DNA from: Thermoplasmata archaeon | Lineage (GTDB): Archaea > Thermoplasmatota > Thermoplasmata > RBG-16-68-12 > SOIM01 | Direction of reading: 5' to 3' | Length of the DNA stretch: 64,000 nt | NCBI GenBank assembly: GCA_023140195.1 | Contig: JAGLME010000015.1 | Location: 62,001-126,000, forward strand | Shown: piece after piece, positions 8,956 to 16,976 of the stretch | Layout: the number at the start of each line of letters is the position of its first letter | How positions within the stretch are numbered: position 1 is the first letter of the stretch | Program-made: the position numbers and the translations under genes | The notes under the pieces: model-generated | Databases searched by the model: none | Seen by the model: only the letters and a program-made list of their open reading frames with translations | Told to the model about the DNA's origin: nothing

Positions 8956-9192
8956 GGACGTGGGTAGTGGGTGAGGGACAAAAAAAGTATCGGAATCGAG
9001 ATTCGGGGCTGTCATACCCATCCATCCTAGAAAAAGGACACTAATTCTGAAACCGCTTCCCATCTATGTACGAATAGCAAAAGAAACGCCGTGGAACGAA
9101 AGGAACTTCATCATTTCCTCCATAGTTCTCCAGAGTGGTTTCGTCGATTCTGATGAGAATGTGGTAGCAATGTCAGGAGCGCAAACCGCGTC

Positions 9193-9645
9193 CTAAGAGG
9201 TCGAAAGTATCTTCTTGGCCAGCTCTCTTCTTCTCGAAGCCTGTTCTTTGGTTTCCTCTTCATAGACAAGTGCCTCTGTCGAGCAGTACTTCACACACTT
9301 GGGGTCGCCGTCGCAAAGGTCGCATTTCACGAGGTCCTTGCCCATTGTCGTTATGGCTGAATGGGGACAGACAGCCGCGCAAAGCCGGCAGAGAATGCAT
9401 TTATTGTCATCGTGCTTGATGATGTTGTCCTCCACGTAATACGACCCTGAATGACAGACGTCCATACACGGCGCGTCCTCACACTGCATGCAGAAGATTG
9501 CGAACTCGTACCTCTCGAACTCATCCCTGACTATGCTTATCGCCGACCTTTTCGGGTTGCACTCACCGAACTTGTTGAGGGAACATGCCATCGCACACTG
9601 CCGGCAGCCAGTGCACTTCTCTGGGTAATAGTAAAGGTACTTCAC
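9193..9645 (-). CDS. AOR-associated 4Fe-4S ferredoxin-type electron-transfer subunit
   Basis: This 150-residue protein has four cysteine clusters of the HycB/DmsB type: CTGCRQCAMAC, CMQCEDAPCMDVC, CILCRLCAAVCP and CDLCDGDPKCVKYC, sufficient for up to four [4Fe-4S] centres. It has no signal peptide or membrane segment. The GTG start at 9645 overlaps the stop of the aldehyde oxidoreductase gene (GTGA) and is preceded by a strong GGAGG site inside that gene, so the two are translationally coupled. It probably carries electrons between the tungsten enzyme and ferredoxin or another partner. A second copy of the pair lies at 46156-48626 with the gene order reversed. Confidence 0.85.
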   Translation of the reverse strand: MKYLYYYPEKCTGCRQCAMACSLNKFGECNPKRSAISIVRDEFERYEFAIFCMQCEDAPCMDVCHSGSYYVEDNIIKHDDNKCILCRLCAAVCPHSAITTMGKDLVKCDLCDGDPKCVKYCSTEALVYEEETKEQASRRRELAKKILSTS

Positions 9646-11480
9646 GGAAGCCCTCCGTGAGATTCGATGTGCTTCTTGCGCTGAGGCTTCACCCTTCCCT
9701 TCTCGTCCCATTTCCTCAGTTTGTAGTACTCCTTCTTCATCTTGTCGAAGCCCTTTCTCTCGATTCTGTGCCCTTTTGAGACGCCCTGTTTCATGGGGTC
9801 ATCGAAGTATCTCTTGGGGAGCGTGTCATCCTTTGCTGTCACCCCATGCTTGAAGTTGAACAACCTCTCGGTGTCGATGATCCTCTTTCCGATGTTCTCA
9901 AGTTCTTTCTCCTTGAACTCAGAGCCAGTGACCGCGTAGAGCAGCTTGGAGAAGTGCTCATACTTCAGGTAGTGAGGGCTGTTGAAACCGTGGCAGATGA
10001 ACTTGCATAGCCCCAACGAATCAATGGTCGCGAAGATGTTGTCGGAGAAGTGGACCGCCTGGGCCTTGCCGTCATAAACGGTCGGGTCTGTGGTGGCGCC
10101 CTTGCCGTAGATCTGCTCCTTGACCTCCTGGGGTAGTCTGAAGAATATCTCTATCGTGGGCCGGCTCCTGAGATGGTCCGCGCCCCGGCTGGCCGTTGCG
10201 ATCCCCAAGCCAAATGCCTTGATGTACCTGATGTCGTGCGGGTCGCTTTGTGGGAGGTTCTTTACCGCGATAAGGTAGTCCTTTGATTTGGGTCCGAACT
10301 TCTTTGCCGCCTGACTGCTCTCTGCCAGTATGTCCCCGAAACCCTCTCTCCTGGATATCTTGTGAAGAAGATCGTTCGCCAGCTCGAAGTCGCCGAAGCC
10401 TATTTCCTGTCCGGTCATCTTCTTGTCAATTATCCCTCTCTCGTAAAGTTCAAAGGCCCATCCGAGCACACTTCCAGCTGACGAAACATCCAATCCGAGT
10501 TCGTTGCATGTGTTGTTTAACTTGATGATATCAGGATAGTGGTCCAGACCGAGGTTCGCTCCCAGCAGACCTACTGCAGTGTATTCGGGTCCTTCCCCAT
10601 CGAATTTGTTTCTGTGCCTGCAGTGCGTGAAGCACGACGAGCACGAGATCATCTTCTCCACATGTTGTTCCAGCTCTTCTGCATTGAGAGAATCCGACCA
10701 GACGTTCAGCTGACTGTTCTTGGTCCTTATCGCCCCGAGGGCGTTGCTGACCTCATAGAGAAGCGGAGTTCCTTGGCTACCGAGAATCGGAGTGATCTTC
10801 GAACCCATCAGATAGTCCTTGATCTCCTCCATCAGTTCCAGCATTCTCTGCGGGTGCTCCACCTTGACCCCGTTCACTCCGGAAGCGACGACGGCCTTCA
10901 CGTTCTTGGAGCCCATCAAGGCGCCCATTCCGCATCTTCCAGCGGCGTTCTTGACACCGGTCCGCAGGCAAGCCATTCGGACCTTGTTCTCTCCCGCCAC
11001 TCCAGTGACGACCGATTCCACATCTCCCAGGTCCTTCCTCAGAGATATCTGTACCTCGTAAGTGTCCAGTCCCCAGTAGTCCTTGGCGTCACGTATCTCT
11101 ATCTCCCCGTCCTGCACGTTCACGTACGAAGGCTTCTTCGATTTCCCTCTGAGCACAAGATGGTCAAACCCGGCGAATCGAAGTTCGGGTCCGAAGAACC
11201 CGCCGCAGTTGGAGTCACCCAAAATACCGGTTTCCGGAGACAGACCAGATGCGTTGAATCGTGATGATGATGGTGCCAGCGTTCCTCCCAATGGACCGAC
11301 GCCGAGAACAAGCACGTTCTTCGGAGAGAACGGATCGATACCCTTTTCGATCAGATTGTACAGCAGATAGGAATTGATTCCCCTTCCGCCCAGGAAGCCT
11401 CTCTGCCATTTCTTGGGGATCGTATATTCCTTGACCTTCCCTTTGGAAAGATCCACGATGGCCATTTTCCTATCGTACAT
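9642..11480 (-). CDS. Aldehyde:ferredoxin oxidoreductase (tungsten enzyme)
   Basis: A 612-residue member of the AOR family, which oxidises aldehydes to acids with ferredoxin, or runs in reverse with very low-potential electrons. The N-terminal LGGRGINSYLL and GPLGGTLAPSSSRF regions bind the bis-pterin cofactor. The [4Fe-4S] ligands are the CSSCFTHC cluster and the later DSLGLCKF cysteine. The start ATG at 11480 follows a GGAGGAGAGG site; an upstream in-frame codon at 11510 is less well supported. The gene sits between moaD-like and ferredoxin genes, so cofactor supply, enzyme and electron carrier are encoded together. The aldehyde is unknown; aromatic aldehydes are plausible given the wider context. 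Confidence 0.9.
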   Translation of the reverse strand: MYDRKMAIVDLSKGKVKEYTIPKKWQRGFLGGRGINSYLLYNLIEKGIDPFSPKNVLVLGVGPLGGTLAPSSSRFNASGLSPETGILGDSNCGGFFGPELRFAGFDHLVLRGKSKKPSYVNVQDGEIEIRDAKDYWGLDTYEVQISLRKDLGDVESVVTGVAGENKVRMACLRTGVKNAAGRCGMGALMGSKNVKAVVASGVNGVKVEHPQRMLELMEEIKDYLMGSKITPILGSQGTPLLYEVSNALGAIRTKNSQLNVWSDSLNAEELEQHVEKMISCSSCFTHCRHRNKFDGEGPEYTAVGLLGANLGLDHYPDIIKLNNTCNELGLDVSSAGSVLGWAFELYERGIIDKKMTGQEIGFGDFELANDLLHKISRREGFGDILAESSQAAKKFGPKSKDYLIAVKNLPQSDPHDIRYIKAFGLGIATASRGADHLRSRPTIEIFFRLPQEVKEQIYGKGATTDPTVYDGKAQAVHFSDNIFATIDSLGLCKFICHGFNSPHYLKYEHFSKLLYAVTGSEFKEKELENIGKRIIDTERLFNFKHGVTAKDDTLPKRYFDDPMKQGVSKGHRIERKGFDKMKKEYYKLRKWDEKGRVKPQRKKHIESHGGLP

Positions 11481-11510
11481 GAAAGAGGTCCTCTCCTCCG
11501 ACCTGTGCAA

Positions 11511-11780
11511 CTATCCTCCGCTCACAGGAATGAACAGCGTCACCTGGTCCCCGTCGTTGACTTCCACATCGAGCTCATTCAAGGGCTTGTCGTTGAGAAT
11601 GACATTGACCCTGTAATCCAATCCGCCCTTGTCGTCCAAGAGCTCCTTTCCCAGCTCGGGGTACTCCTTCGACACGTGTTGCAGCAGAGACGTTACAGTC
11701 CCCTCTTCGACCTCTAAAGTCAGTAAATCTTTGCCGATGGCATCCTTCAAAGGCTTCAGAAGTTTGAGGGTGATTTCCAT
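11511..11780 (-). CDS. MoaD/ThiS-family sulfur carrier protein
   Basis: An 89-residue beta-grasp protein ending in the exposed Gly-Gly (PVSGG) that is adenylated and thiocarboxylated in this family. MoaD donates sulfur to make molybdopterin or tungstopterin, and its position directly before the AOR gene suggests service to the tungsten cofactor. The segment DYRVNVILNDKPLNELDVEVNDGD is not shown in full elsewhere but places the usual N-G/D-K-P-L and D-GD turns at the expected places. A possible TATA box (11805-11814) lies about 25 bases upstream, which would make the transcript leaderless or nearly so. Confidence 0.82.
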   Translation of the reverse strand: MEITLKLLKPLKDAIGKDLLTLEVEEGTVTSLLQHVSKEYPELGKELLDDKGGLDYRVNVILNDKPLNELDVEVNDGDQVTLFIPVSGG

Positions 11781-11804
11781 TAGATTTGCTCATGATGGCT
11801 CAAC

Positions 11805-11814
11805 TATTTATATC
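11805..11814. promoter_or_regulatory. Possible shared TATA element of divergent genes
   Basis: TATTTATATC lies 30-39 bases before the acyl-CoA dehydrogenase ATG (11844). On the other strand it reads GATATAAATA, about 25 bases before the moaD-like ATG (11780). Both distances suit an archaeal TATA box, so one element may serve both directions. Confidence 0.45.
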
Positions 11815-11843
11815 TTCACAACTTGACTTTTCGGGGGAGGAGC

Positions 11844-12980
11844 ATGGACTTCCAACTCACCGATGAACAGCGGATGATTCAGTCGATGGTCAGGGACTTC
11901 GCTGAGAAGGAGGTCAAGCCGCTTGCCGCGGAGATCGACCGGGAAGAAAGGGTCCCGACCGAGAGCATCCGGAAGATGGGCGAGCTAGGTCTTTTGGGTA
12001 TGATCGTTCCCAAGGAATACGGCGGATCGGGCACCGATTATGTGAGTTATGCAATCGCAACCTCAGAGATCGCTCGGGTCTGCGCGTCGACCGCTGCATT
12101 GTTGTCAGGAGCCAATTCTCTGAACTGCTGGCCGATACTCGAGTACGGAACCGAGGAGCAGAAGCAGAAGTACCTTGTGCCCATGGCCTCCGGCAGGACA
12201 TATGGCTGTTTTGGGTTGACAGAAGCTGGTGCTGGCTCGGACATCGGCGGGATCAGGACCAAGGCTGAGCTGGAAGGGGACGAATACGTCATCAACGGCA
12301 ACAAGCTCTTCATAACAAGCGGCAGCATTGCCGATACCCTGACGGTCTTTGCGAGAACTGGGGAGGACCCAACAAGGGGTCTGAGTGCTTTTCTGGTGGA
12401 GAAGGAAACCGAAGGGTTCTCAGTTGGCAAGGTCGAAGAGAAGCTGGGGATTCGGGGGACTCCCACCGTGGAATTGATCTTCGAGGATTGTCGGATCCCA
12501 AAAGAGAATCTCCTAGGTGAGGAAGGCCAGGGCTTCAAGATCGCCTTGAGCACTCTGGATGGGGGAAGAATAGGAATCGCGGCGTGTGCCGTTGGTGTCG
12601 CTCAGGGTTGCTTGGAACTCAGTGTGCAGTACTCCAAGGAACGGGAGCAGTTCGGTCAGCCGATATCCAATTTCCAAGCCATTCAATGGAAGCTGGCAGA
12701 CATGGCCACTCAGACCGAGGCAGCAAGACTGCTGCTTTACAGGGCAGCAGCCAAGAAGGACCGTGGAGAGAGGTACACCACGGAATCAAGCATGGCCAAG
12801 CTCTTCGCCTCCGAGATAGCTACTAAGATAGCGATCGATGCAGTCCAGATACACGGCGGTTACGGTTACACAAAAGAATACGCGGTCGAGAGGTTCATGA
12901 GGGACGTGAAGATTTTCGAGCTCTTTGAGGGAACGAGCGAGATACAAAGACTTGTGATTGCCAGAAGTCTGTTGAAGTAA
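11844..12980 (+). CDS. Acyl-CoA dehydrogenase
   Basis: A 378-residue FAD enzyme of standard length that introduces a 2,3 double bond into an acyl-CoA. The family signatures are visible: CFGLTEAGAGSDIGG, the FAD-binding YSKEREQFGQPISNFQAIQWKLA region (positions about 12630-12700), and the C-terminal QIHGGYGYTKEY and LFEGTSEIQR. The last contains the glutamate that acts as catalytic base in short- and medium-chain enzymes. The ATG at 11844 follows GGGGGAGGAGC, so an upstream in-frame codon at 11823 is not needed. The natural acyl group cannot be assigned; butyryl-type or glutaryl-type substrates are both possible. It is convergent with the acyl-CoA synthetase gene, only two bases away. Confidence 0.9.
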   Translation: MDFQLTDEQRMIQSMVRDFAEKEVKPLAAEIDREERVPTESIRKMGELGLLGMIVPKEYGGSGTDYVSYAIATSEIARVCASTAALLSGANSLNCWPILEYGTEEQKQKYLVPMASGRTYGCFGLTEAGAGSDIGGIRTKAELEGDEYVINGNKLFITSGSIADTLTVFARTGEDPTRGLSAFLVEKETEGFSVGKVEEKLGIRGTPTVELIFEDCRIPKENLLGEEGQGFKIALSTLDGGRIGIAACAVGVAQGCLELSVQYSKEREQFGQPISNFQAIQWKLADMATQTEAARLLLYRAAAKKDRGERYTTESSMAKLFASEIATKIAIDAVQIHGGYGYTKEYAVERFMRDVKIFELFEGTSEIQRLVIARSLLK

Positions 12981-12982
12981 TC

Positions 12983-15091
12983 CTATTTCGTGTCCCTGAG
13001 CGCTATCCTCACATCCACGATCTTGTATCCATCCCCTTTCTCGAACAGTTTTATCGGGTTGATATCCATCTGGCCGATCTCCTCGAACTCCACAGCCATC
13101 TGAGACAATCTGAGAACACTCTCTATCAGGCTGTCCACATCTGATGGGCTCTCACCCCTGACACCTTCCAAGATCGGATAGGACTTTATCGATTTCACCA
13201 TCCTCTTTGCGTCCACGTCGGTGAGCGGTGCAACTCTGAATGCAACGTCCTTGAGGTATTCCACGTAGATTCCACCGGTGCCGAACATCACGATAGGCCC
13301 GTAATGATCGTCGTATTTCATCCCAAGAATGACCTCTTTCCCGCCCCTGACCATTTCCTGCACCAGGATGCAGTCCGCGGTGTGTCCGGCCTTCTTCACG
13401 TTGGCGACCAGCTCCTTGAAGTTGGCGACCAGCTCCTCCTCGTTCTCGATGTCTAGCATGACCGCACCAATCTCGGTCTTGTGGATGATACCCTCCCCGC
13501 ATGCTTTGATCACTACTGGGTAGCCGATCTTCTTAGCCAGTTTCTTCGCGTCTTCCAGGTTGTCAGTCACTTCGGACGTCACCGTCTTGAATCCATAGGA
13601 TTTCAGGACGTCGAACGCTTCAAGTTCGGCCAGCCAGGTCCTCTTCTCCTTTGCCACCTTTCGGAAGATGCGTTTTGGAACCTTCCTATCGACTCTGTAC
13701 GCCCTAACTTTCCCTTTTTCTCTCTCCAGGTATGTTCGATACTTGACCATGGAGGACAGCGACTTGACAGCGCTCTCGGGGAATATGTAAGATGGCATTC
13801 CGTGTTCAGTGAGGTGCACAAACCCGGGCGAATCCTCGGTTCTGCCAAGGAAGCATGAGAGCACTGGCTTCTTGTATTTCTTGGCCGTCTTTGCTATCAC
13901 ATGGGCGATCTCGATCTCCTTGGTGACTATTGGGGGAACGAAGATGGTTATCAGAGCGTCCACCCTCCTGTCTGCGAGGATGGCTCTCATAGCGTGCTCG
14001 TACTCATGCGGTCCTGCTGCAGCCACCATATCCACCGGATTCTTGGTGCTTGCTTCTTCCGGCAGGATGTCCTCGAGCTTGCGCTTCGTTCTCTCTCCGA
14101 GCTTGGCCATTTCCAGACCAGCACCCACTATGGCATCAACGGTCATGATGGCCGGCCCACCGGCGTTCGTGAGGACCGCGATCCTATTCCCTTTGGGCAG
14201 AGGTTGATTGGCAAAAGCGATTGCGATATCGAACAGCTCTTCGATCGAACTGACCCTCAGTACTCCGCACTGCTCGAATAGGGCATCCGTAGCAACATCC
14301 AGCCCTGCCAGTGCTCCCGTGTGACTTGCAGCGGCGGCCGCTCCCGCTTCTGTCCTCCCCGACTTCAAAGCGATTATCGGTTTCTTGGCCGTGACGCTCC
14401 TCGCTATCCTGACGAAGTTCCTTGGGTTGCCGAAGCTCTCGATGTACATCAGTATGATGTCGGTGTCCGGGTCGTCCTCCCAGGCCATCAACAGATCGTT
14501 ACCAGAGACATCCGTCTTATTCCCCAGACTGACGAACTTGGCGAACCCGACCTTTATGTTGTCGGCGTGATCTAGAATCGCGGCTCCCAAAGCACCAGAC
14601 TGGGACATGAACGATATCCTCCCTCTGAGGGGCTGCGTCGGAGCGAAGGTCGCATTCATGCTCACCTTCTCGTTCGTGTTGATAATCCCCATGCAGTTGG
14701 GTCCGATCATCGAGATCCCATATTTCTTGAGGATTCTATGCAGATCCCTTTCCAGCTTGGCTCCTCTTTCTCCCGTCTCCTTGAAGCCAGCGGTTATCAT
14801 TATGATGCCCTTGACGCCCTTCTTTCCGCAGTTCTTCACTACTTCCAGGGTCTTCTCGGCAGGGACGATGATGACGGCCAGGTCCACCTCATCTGGAACG
14901 TCAAGGATCGATGGATAGGCCGGGATCGAATGAACCTCTTCAGCGTACGGGTTTACCGGGAAAAGCTTGCCCTGGAACTCATAGTCTATCAGATTGTGAA
15001 GCAGCTCCCTCCCTATCTTGCCCTTCTTCCTCGAAGCGCCTATGATGGCTATGGACTTCGGATTGAACACAGGAATGAGTCTGCGAAGCAT
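12983..15091 (-). CDS. ADP-forming acyl-CoA (acetyl-CoA) synthetase, fused alpha-beta
   Basis: This 702-residue protein converts an acyl-CoA, ADP and phosphate into the acid, CoA and ATP, the main energy-conserving step of peptide- and acid-fermenting archaea. The order is: CoA-binding domain (about 1-130, PKSIAIIGASRKKGKIG), two ligase-CoA domains with MIGPNCMGIINTN and the phosphohistidine site ASHTGALAG, then the ATP-grasp beta part (about 480-700, GYPVVIKA, VQEMVRGGKEVILGMKYD, MDINPIKL). In some archaea alpha and beta are separate genes; here they are fused. ATG at 15091 is preferred, and a TTG at 15121 is an alternative. Substrates could be acetyl-, aryl-acetyl- or branched acyl-CoA. Confidence 0.9.
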   Translation of the reverse strand: MLRRLIPVFNPKSIAIIGASRKKGKIGRELLHNLIDYEFQGKLFPVNPYAEEVHSIPAYPSILDVPDEVDLAVIIVPAEKTLEVVKNCGKKGVKGIIMITAGFKETGERGAKLERDLHRILKKYGISMIGPNCMGIINTNEKVSMNATFAPTQPLRGRISFMSQSGALGAAILDHADNIKVGFAKFVSLGNKTDVSGNDLLMAWEDDPDTDIILMYIESFGNPRNFVRIARSVTAKKPIIALKSGRTEAGAAAAASHTGALAGLDVATDALFEQCGVLRVSSIEELFDIAIAFANQPLPKGNRIAVLTNAGGPAIMTVDAIVGAGLEMAKLGERTKRKLEDILPEEASTKNPVDMVAAAGPHEYEHAMRAILADRRVDALITIFVPPIVTKEIEIAHVIAKTAKKYKKPVLSCFLGRTEDSPGFVHLTEHGMPSYIFPESAVKSLSSMVKYRTYLEREKGKVRAYRVDRKVPKRIFRKVAKEKRTWLAELEAFDVLKSYGFKTVTSEVTDNLEDAKKLAKKIGYPVVIKACGEGIIHKTEIGAVMLDIENEEELVANFKELVANVKKAGHTADCILVQEMVRGGKEVILGMKYDDHYGPIVMFGTGGIYVEYLKDVAFRVAPLTDVDAKRMVKSIKSYPILEGVRGESPSDVDSLIESVLRLSQMAVEFEEIGQMDINPIKLFEKGDGYKIVDVRIALRDTK

Positions 15092-15198
15092 GAGTGACGA
15101 AAGTCGGTTTTCGTTTATCAAGGTATCTAGTTTGGGGGCCTGTTGCGGTTAACTCTAAATATCCTCCATTCTTTTCCTCTGACGAAGGGGGTGGAAGG

Positions 15199-16224
15199 TT
15201 GAAAGCAGCCGTTTTCTACGAGAAGGGTCAGCCATTGAAGATAGAGGATGTGGAAGTTCCAGCGATCGAAGATGACGAAGTCCTGGTGAAGGTTGCGGCT
15301 TGTGGTCTGTGCAGGACGGACATACATTACCTCCACGGTGTTCCGACGTTCAAGAAGCCTCCGATAATCCTGGGGCACGAGATCAGCGGGACCGTTGAGA
15401 AGGCCGGCGAGAAGGTGGAGCATTTCAAGGAGGGCGACGCTGTGTTGATACCTCCTGTTTTCTCTTGCGGTCATTGCACCTGGTGCAGGCAGGGTAGGGG
15501 AACGATTTGCACCAACCAGATCATGGTTGGGAATCATCGGGATGGTGGATTCGCCGAGTATGTTTCTGTTCCTGCCGATAGCATCTTCCATCTACCGTCA
15601 AACGTTCCATTGAAAGAGGCCAGTATCATCTCAGATGCCATATCAACGCCCTATCATGCGGTTGTGAACCGGGGGAAGGTGAAGGCCGGCGAGACCGTCG
15701 CGATATTCGGTTGCGGAGGCGTAGGACTATCGGCAGTGCAGATGGCCAGTGTCGTCGGAGCGAGCGTCATAGCGGTGGATATCTTCGACGAGAAGCTCGA
15801 GATGGCGAAGAAGCTTGGCGCGTCGGAGACCATCAACGGCAAGAACGAGGAGGATGTGGCCAAGAAGATCAGAAAGATTACCGGCGGAGGCGCTGACGTT
15901 GCCATGGAGGTCATCGGGATACCCGCCACCATCCAGCAGGCATATGAGGCGGTCAAATGGGGCGGAACCGTCGTGGTCGTCGGTTACACTCACAAGGATA
16001 TCACGATCAACGCTGGCAGGATGATGTTCAGGGAGATCGAGATGAAAGGCTCCCTCGGGTGCGGTCTGCAGGATTTCCCCAAGATCATAGAATTAGTGAG
16101 TTCGGGGAAGTTGAAGGTGGAGCCATTAGTCACTCATCAATACCCACTGGACCAGATAAACGAAGGTTTTGAGCTCCTGGAAAGGGGCGATGCTTCGCTA
16201 ATTCGTTCGATTGCCATTCCGTAG
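15199..16224 (+). CDS. Zinc-dependent alcohol dehydrogenase, resembling 6-hydroxycyclohex-1-ene-1-carbonyl-CoA dehydrogenase
   Basis: This 341-residue medium-chain dehydrogenase has the catalytic zinc residues Cys35 (CGLCRTD) and His60-Glu61 (GHEISG). The structural zinc is held by Cys90, Cys93, Cys96 and Cys104 (CGHCTWCRQGRGTIC), and NAD binds at GCGGVG 171-176. The stretch CRQGRGTIC, MVGNHRDGGFA and IISDAISTPY resembles, from memory, the Had/BzdX-type dehydrogenases that oxidise the ring hydroxyl after benzoyl-CoA reduction. That would fit the reductase operon at 32-37 kb, but an ordinary alcohol or threonine-type dehydrogenase remains possible. The TTG start at 15199 follows GGGGGTGGAAGG, and a TATA-like CTCTAAATATC lies at about 15152-15162. 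A longer frame to 15094 would run through that promoter. Confidence 0.75.
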   Translation: MKAAVFYEKGQPLKIEDVEVPAIEDDEVLVKVAACGLCRTDIHYLHGVPTFKKPPIILGHEISGTVEKAGEKVEHFKEGDAVLIPPVFSCGHCTWCRQGRGTICTNQIMVGNHRDGGFAEYVSVPADSIFHLPSNVPLKEASIISDAISTPYHAVVNRGKVKAGETVAIFGCGGVGLSAVQMASVVGASVIAVDIFDEKLEMAKKLGASETINGKNEEDVAKKIRKITGGGADVAMEVIGIPATIQQAYEAVKWGGTVVVVGYTHKDITINAGRMMFREIEMKGSLGCGLQDFPKIIELVSSGKLKVEPLVTHQYPLDQINEGFELLERGDASLIRSIAIP

Positions 16225-16229
16225 ACACG

Positions 16230-16976
16230 CTATTGTACGCTGTCCCTCGCGGCACCCATTGGGTCTATTCTCCTCATATGCATCAATTCTTCCTGAGTGG
16301 GCAGAGGGGTCTCACCAACATCACTCGGTATGATGAGATCGAATCCAGTGTTCTCTGTCACCATCTCCACCGTGACCCTTGGATGCAGGGACTTCAGTCT
16401 CATCTTCTTGTTCTCAAAATCCATCACGCACAGCGGCGTTACCACCATGGACGGTCCGCTGCTCAGGACCTCTTGATCTATGAATCCAGGACCGCTGATG
16501 AAGTCCACTTCCGGCACGAAGTTCCTGGTGTTGTGCGCCATGCTGTAGATTATGAACCTCCTCGCTCTGGAAAGGAACGGGAGACCAACCGAACCAGGTC
16601 CTCTCAACTTCAATTGTCCCGGCTCACCGATCCCGACAAGATTGCAGCTGCCTTTGGCATCGATCTGGAGGCCCCCGGCGAAGAAAACGTCGATCTCTGG
16701 TCTTGCCTCCAGGTCTATCACGTCAGGCAGTGGGTATATACACTCAGCCTTCAGGAGCCTGTCGTCGCAGGACGAATATGGTAGAGGTTCCAGAACAGGG
16801 TTCACGGCCCCGCTCCCCCCGCAGATGAAGGTGAGGTTCGGCGCGTGAGTGAGCTGGGCAACTCGGCTGGCCAGCATGGGCAGTGCGCTGAACGCCCCCA
16901 TGATGACCACTTCCTTGTCCTTGAGACCCCTGGCCAGGGCGGTGACCATCAATTCTCCCTTTGTGACATCTACCAT
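16230..16976 (-). CDS. Class I CoA-transferase, beta subunit (GctB-like), glutamate missing
   Basis: A 248-residue beta subunit of the glutaconate/3-oxoacid CoA-transferase fold. It overlaps the alpha gene by seven bases. Family features include the strand PNLTFICGGSGAVNP, DVFFAGGLQIDAKGSCN and the later DFISGPGFIDQ. Class I transferases carry a catalytic glutamate in an E-x-G context at the first of these strands. Here the equivalent residue is Gly54 (GSG), whereas the second pair in this window keeps it (Glu52, YEYG). Transferase chemistry through a glutamyl-CoA intermediate is therefore doubtful. A CoA-ester hydrolase or ring-opening role, as known for IpdAB-type members of this fold, is a possible alternative. 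Confidence 0.8.
   Translation of the reverse strand: MVDVTKGELMVTALARGLKDKEVVIMGAFSALPMLASRVAQLTHAPNLTFICGGSGAVNPVLEPLPYSSCDDRLLKAECIYPLPDVIDLEARPEIDVFFAGGLQIDAKGSCNLVGIGEPGQLKLRGPGSVGLPFLSRARRFIIYSMAHNTRNFVPEVDFISGPGFIDQEVLSSGPSMVVTPLCVMDFENKKMRLKSLHPRVTVEMVTENTGFDLIIPSDVGETPLPTQEELMHMRRIDPMGAARDSVQ

Noticed and set aside
8956-9063. N-terminal extension of the ABC-F protein
   Set aside because: The 36 added residues do not resemble the family, and ATG 8955 starts exactly at the first conserved strand.
10539-11264. Plus-strand open frame of 241 codons inside the AOR gene
   Set aside because: It is antisense to a clearly conserved AOR sequence and has no family features.
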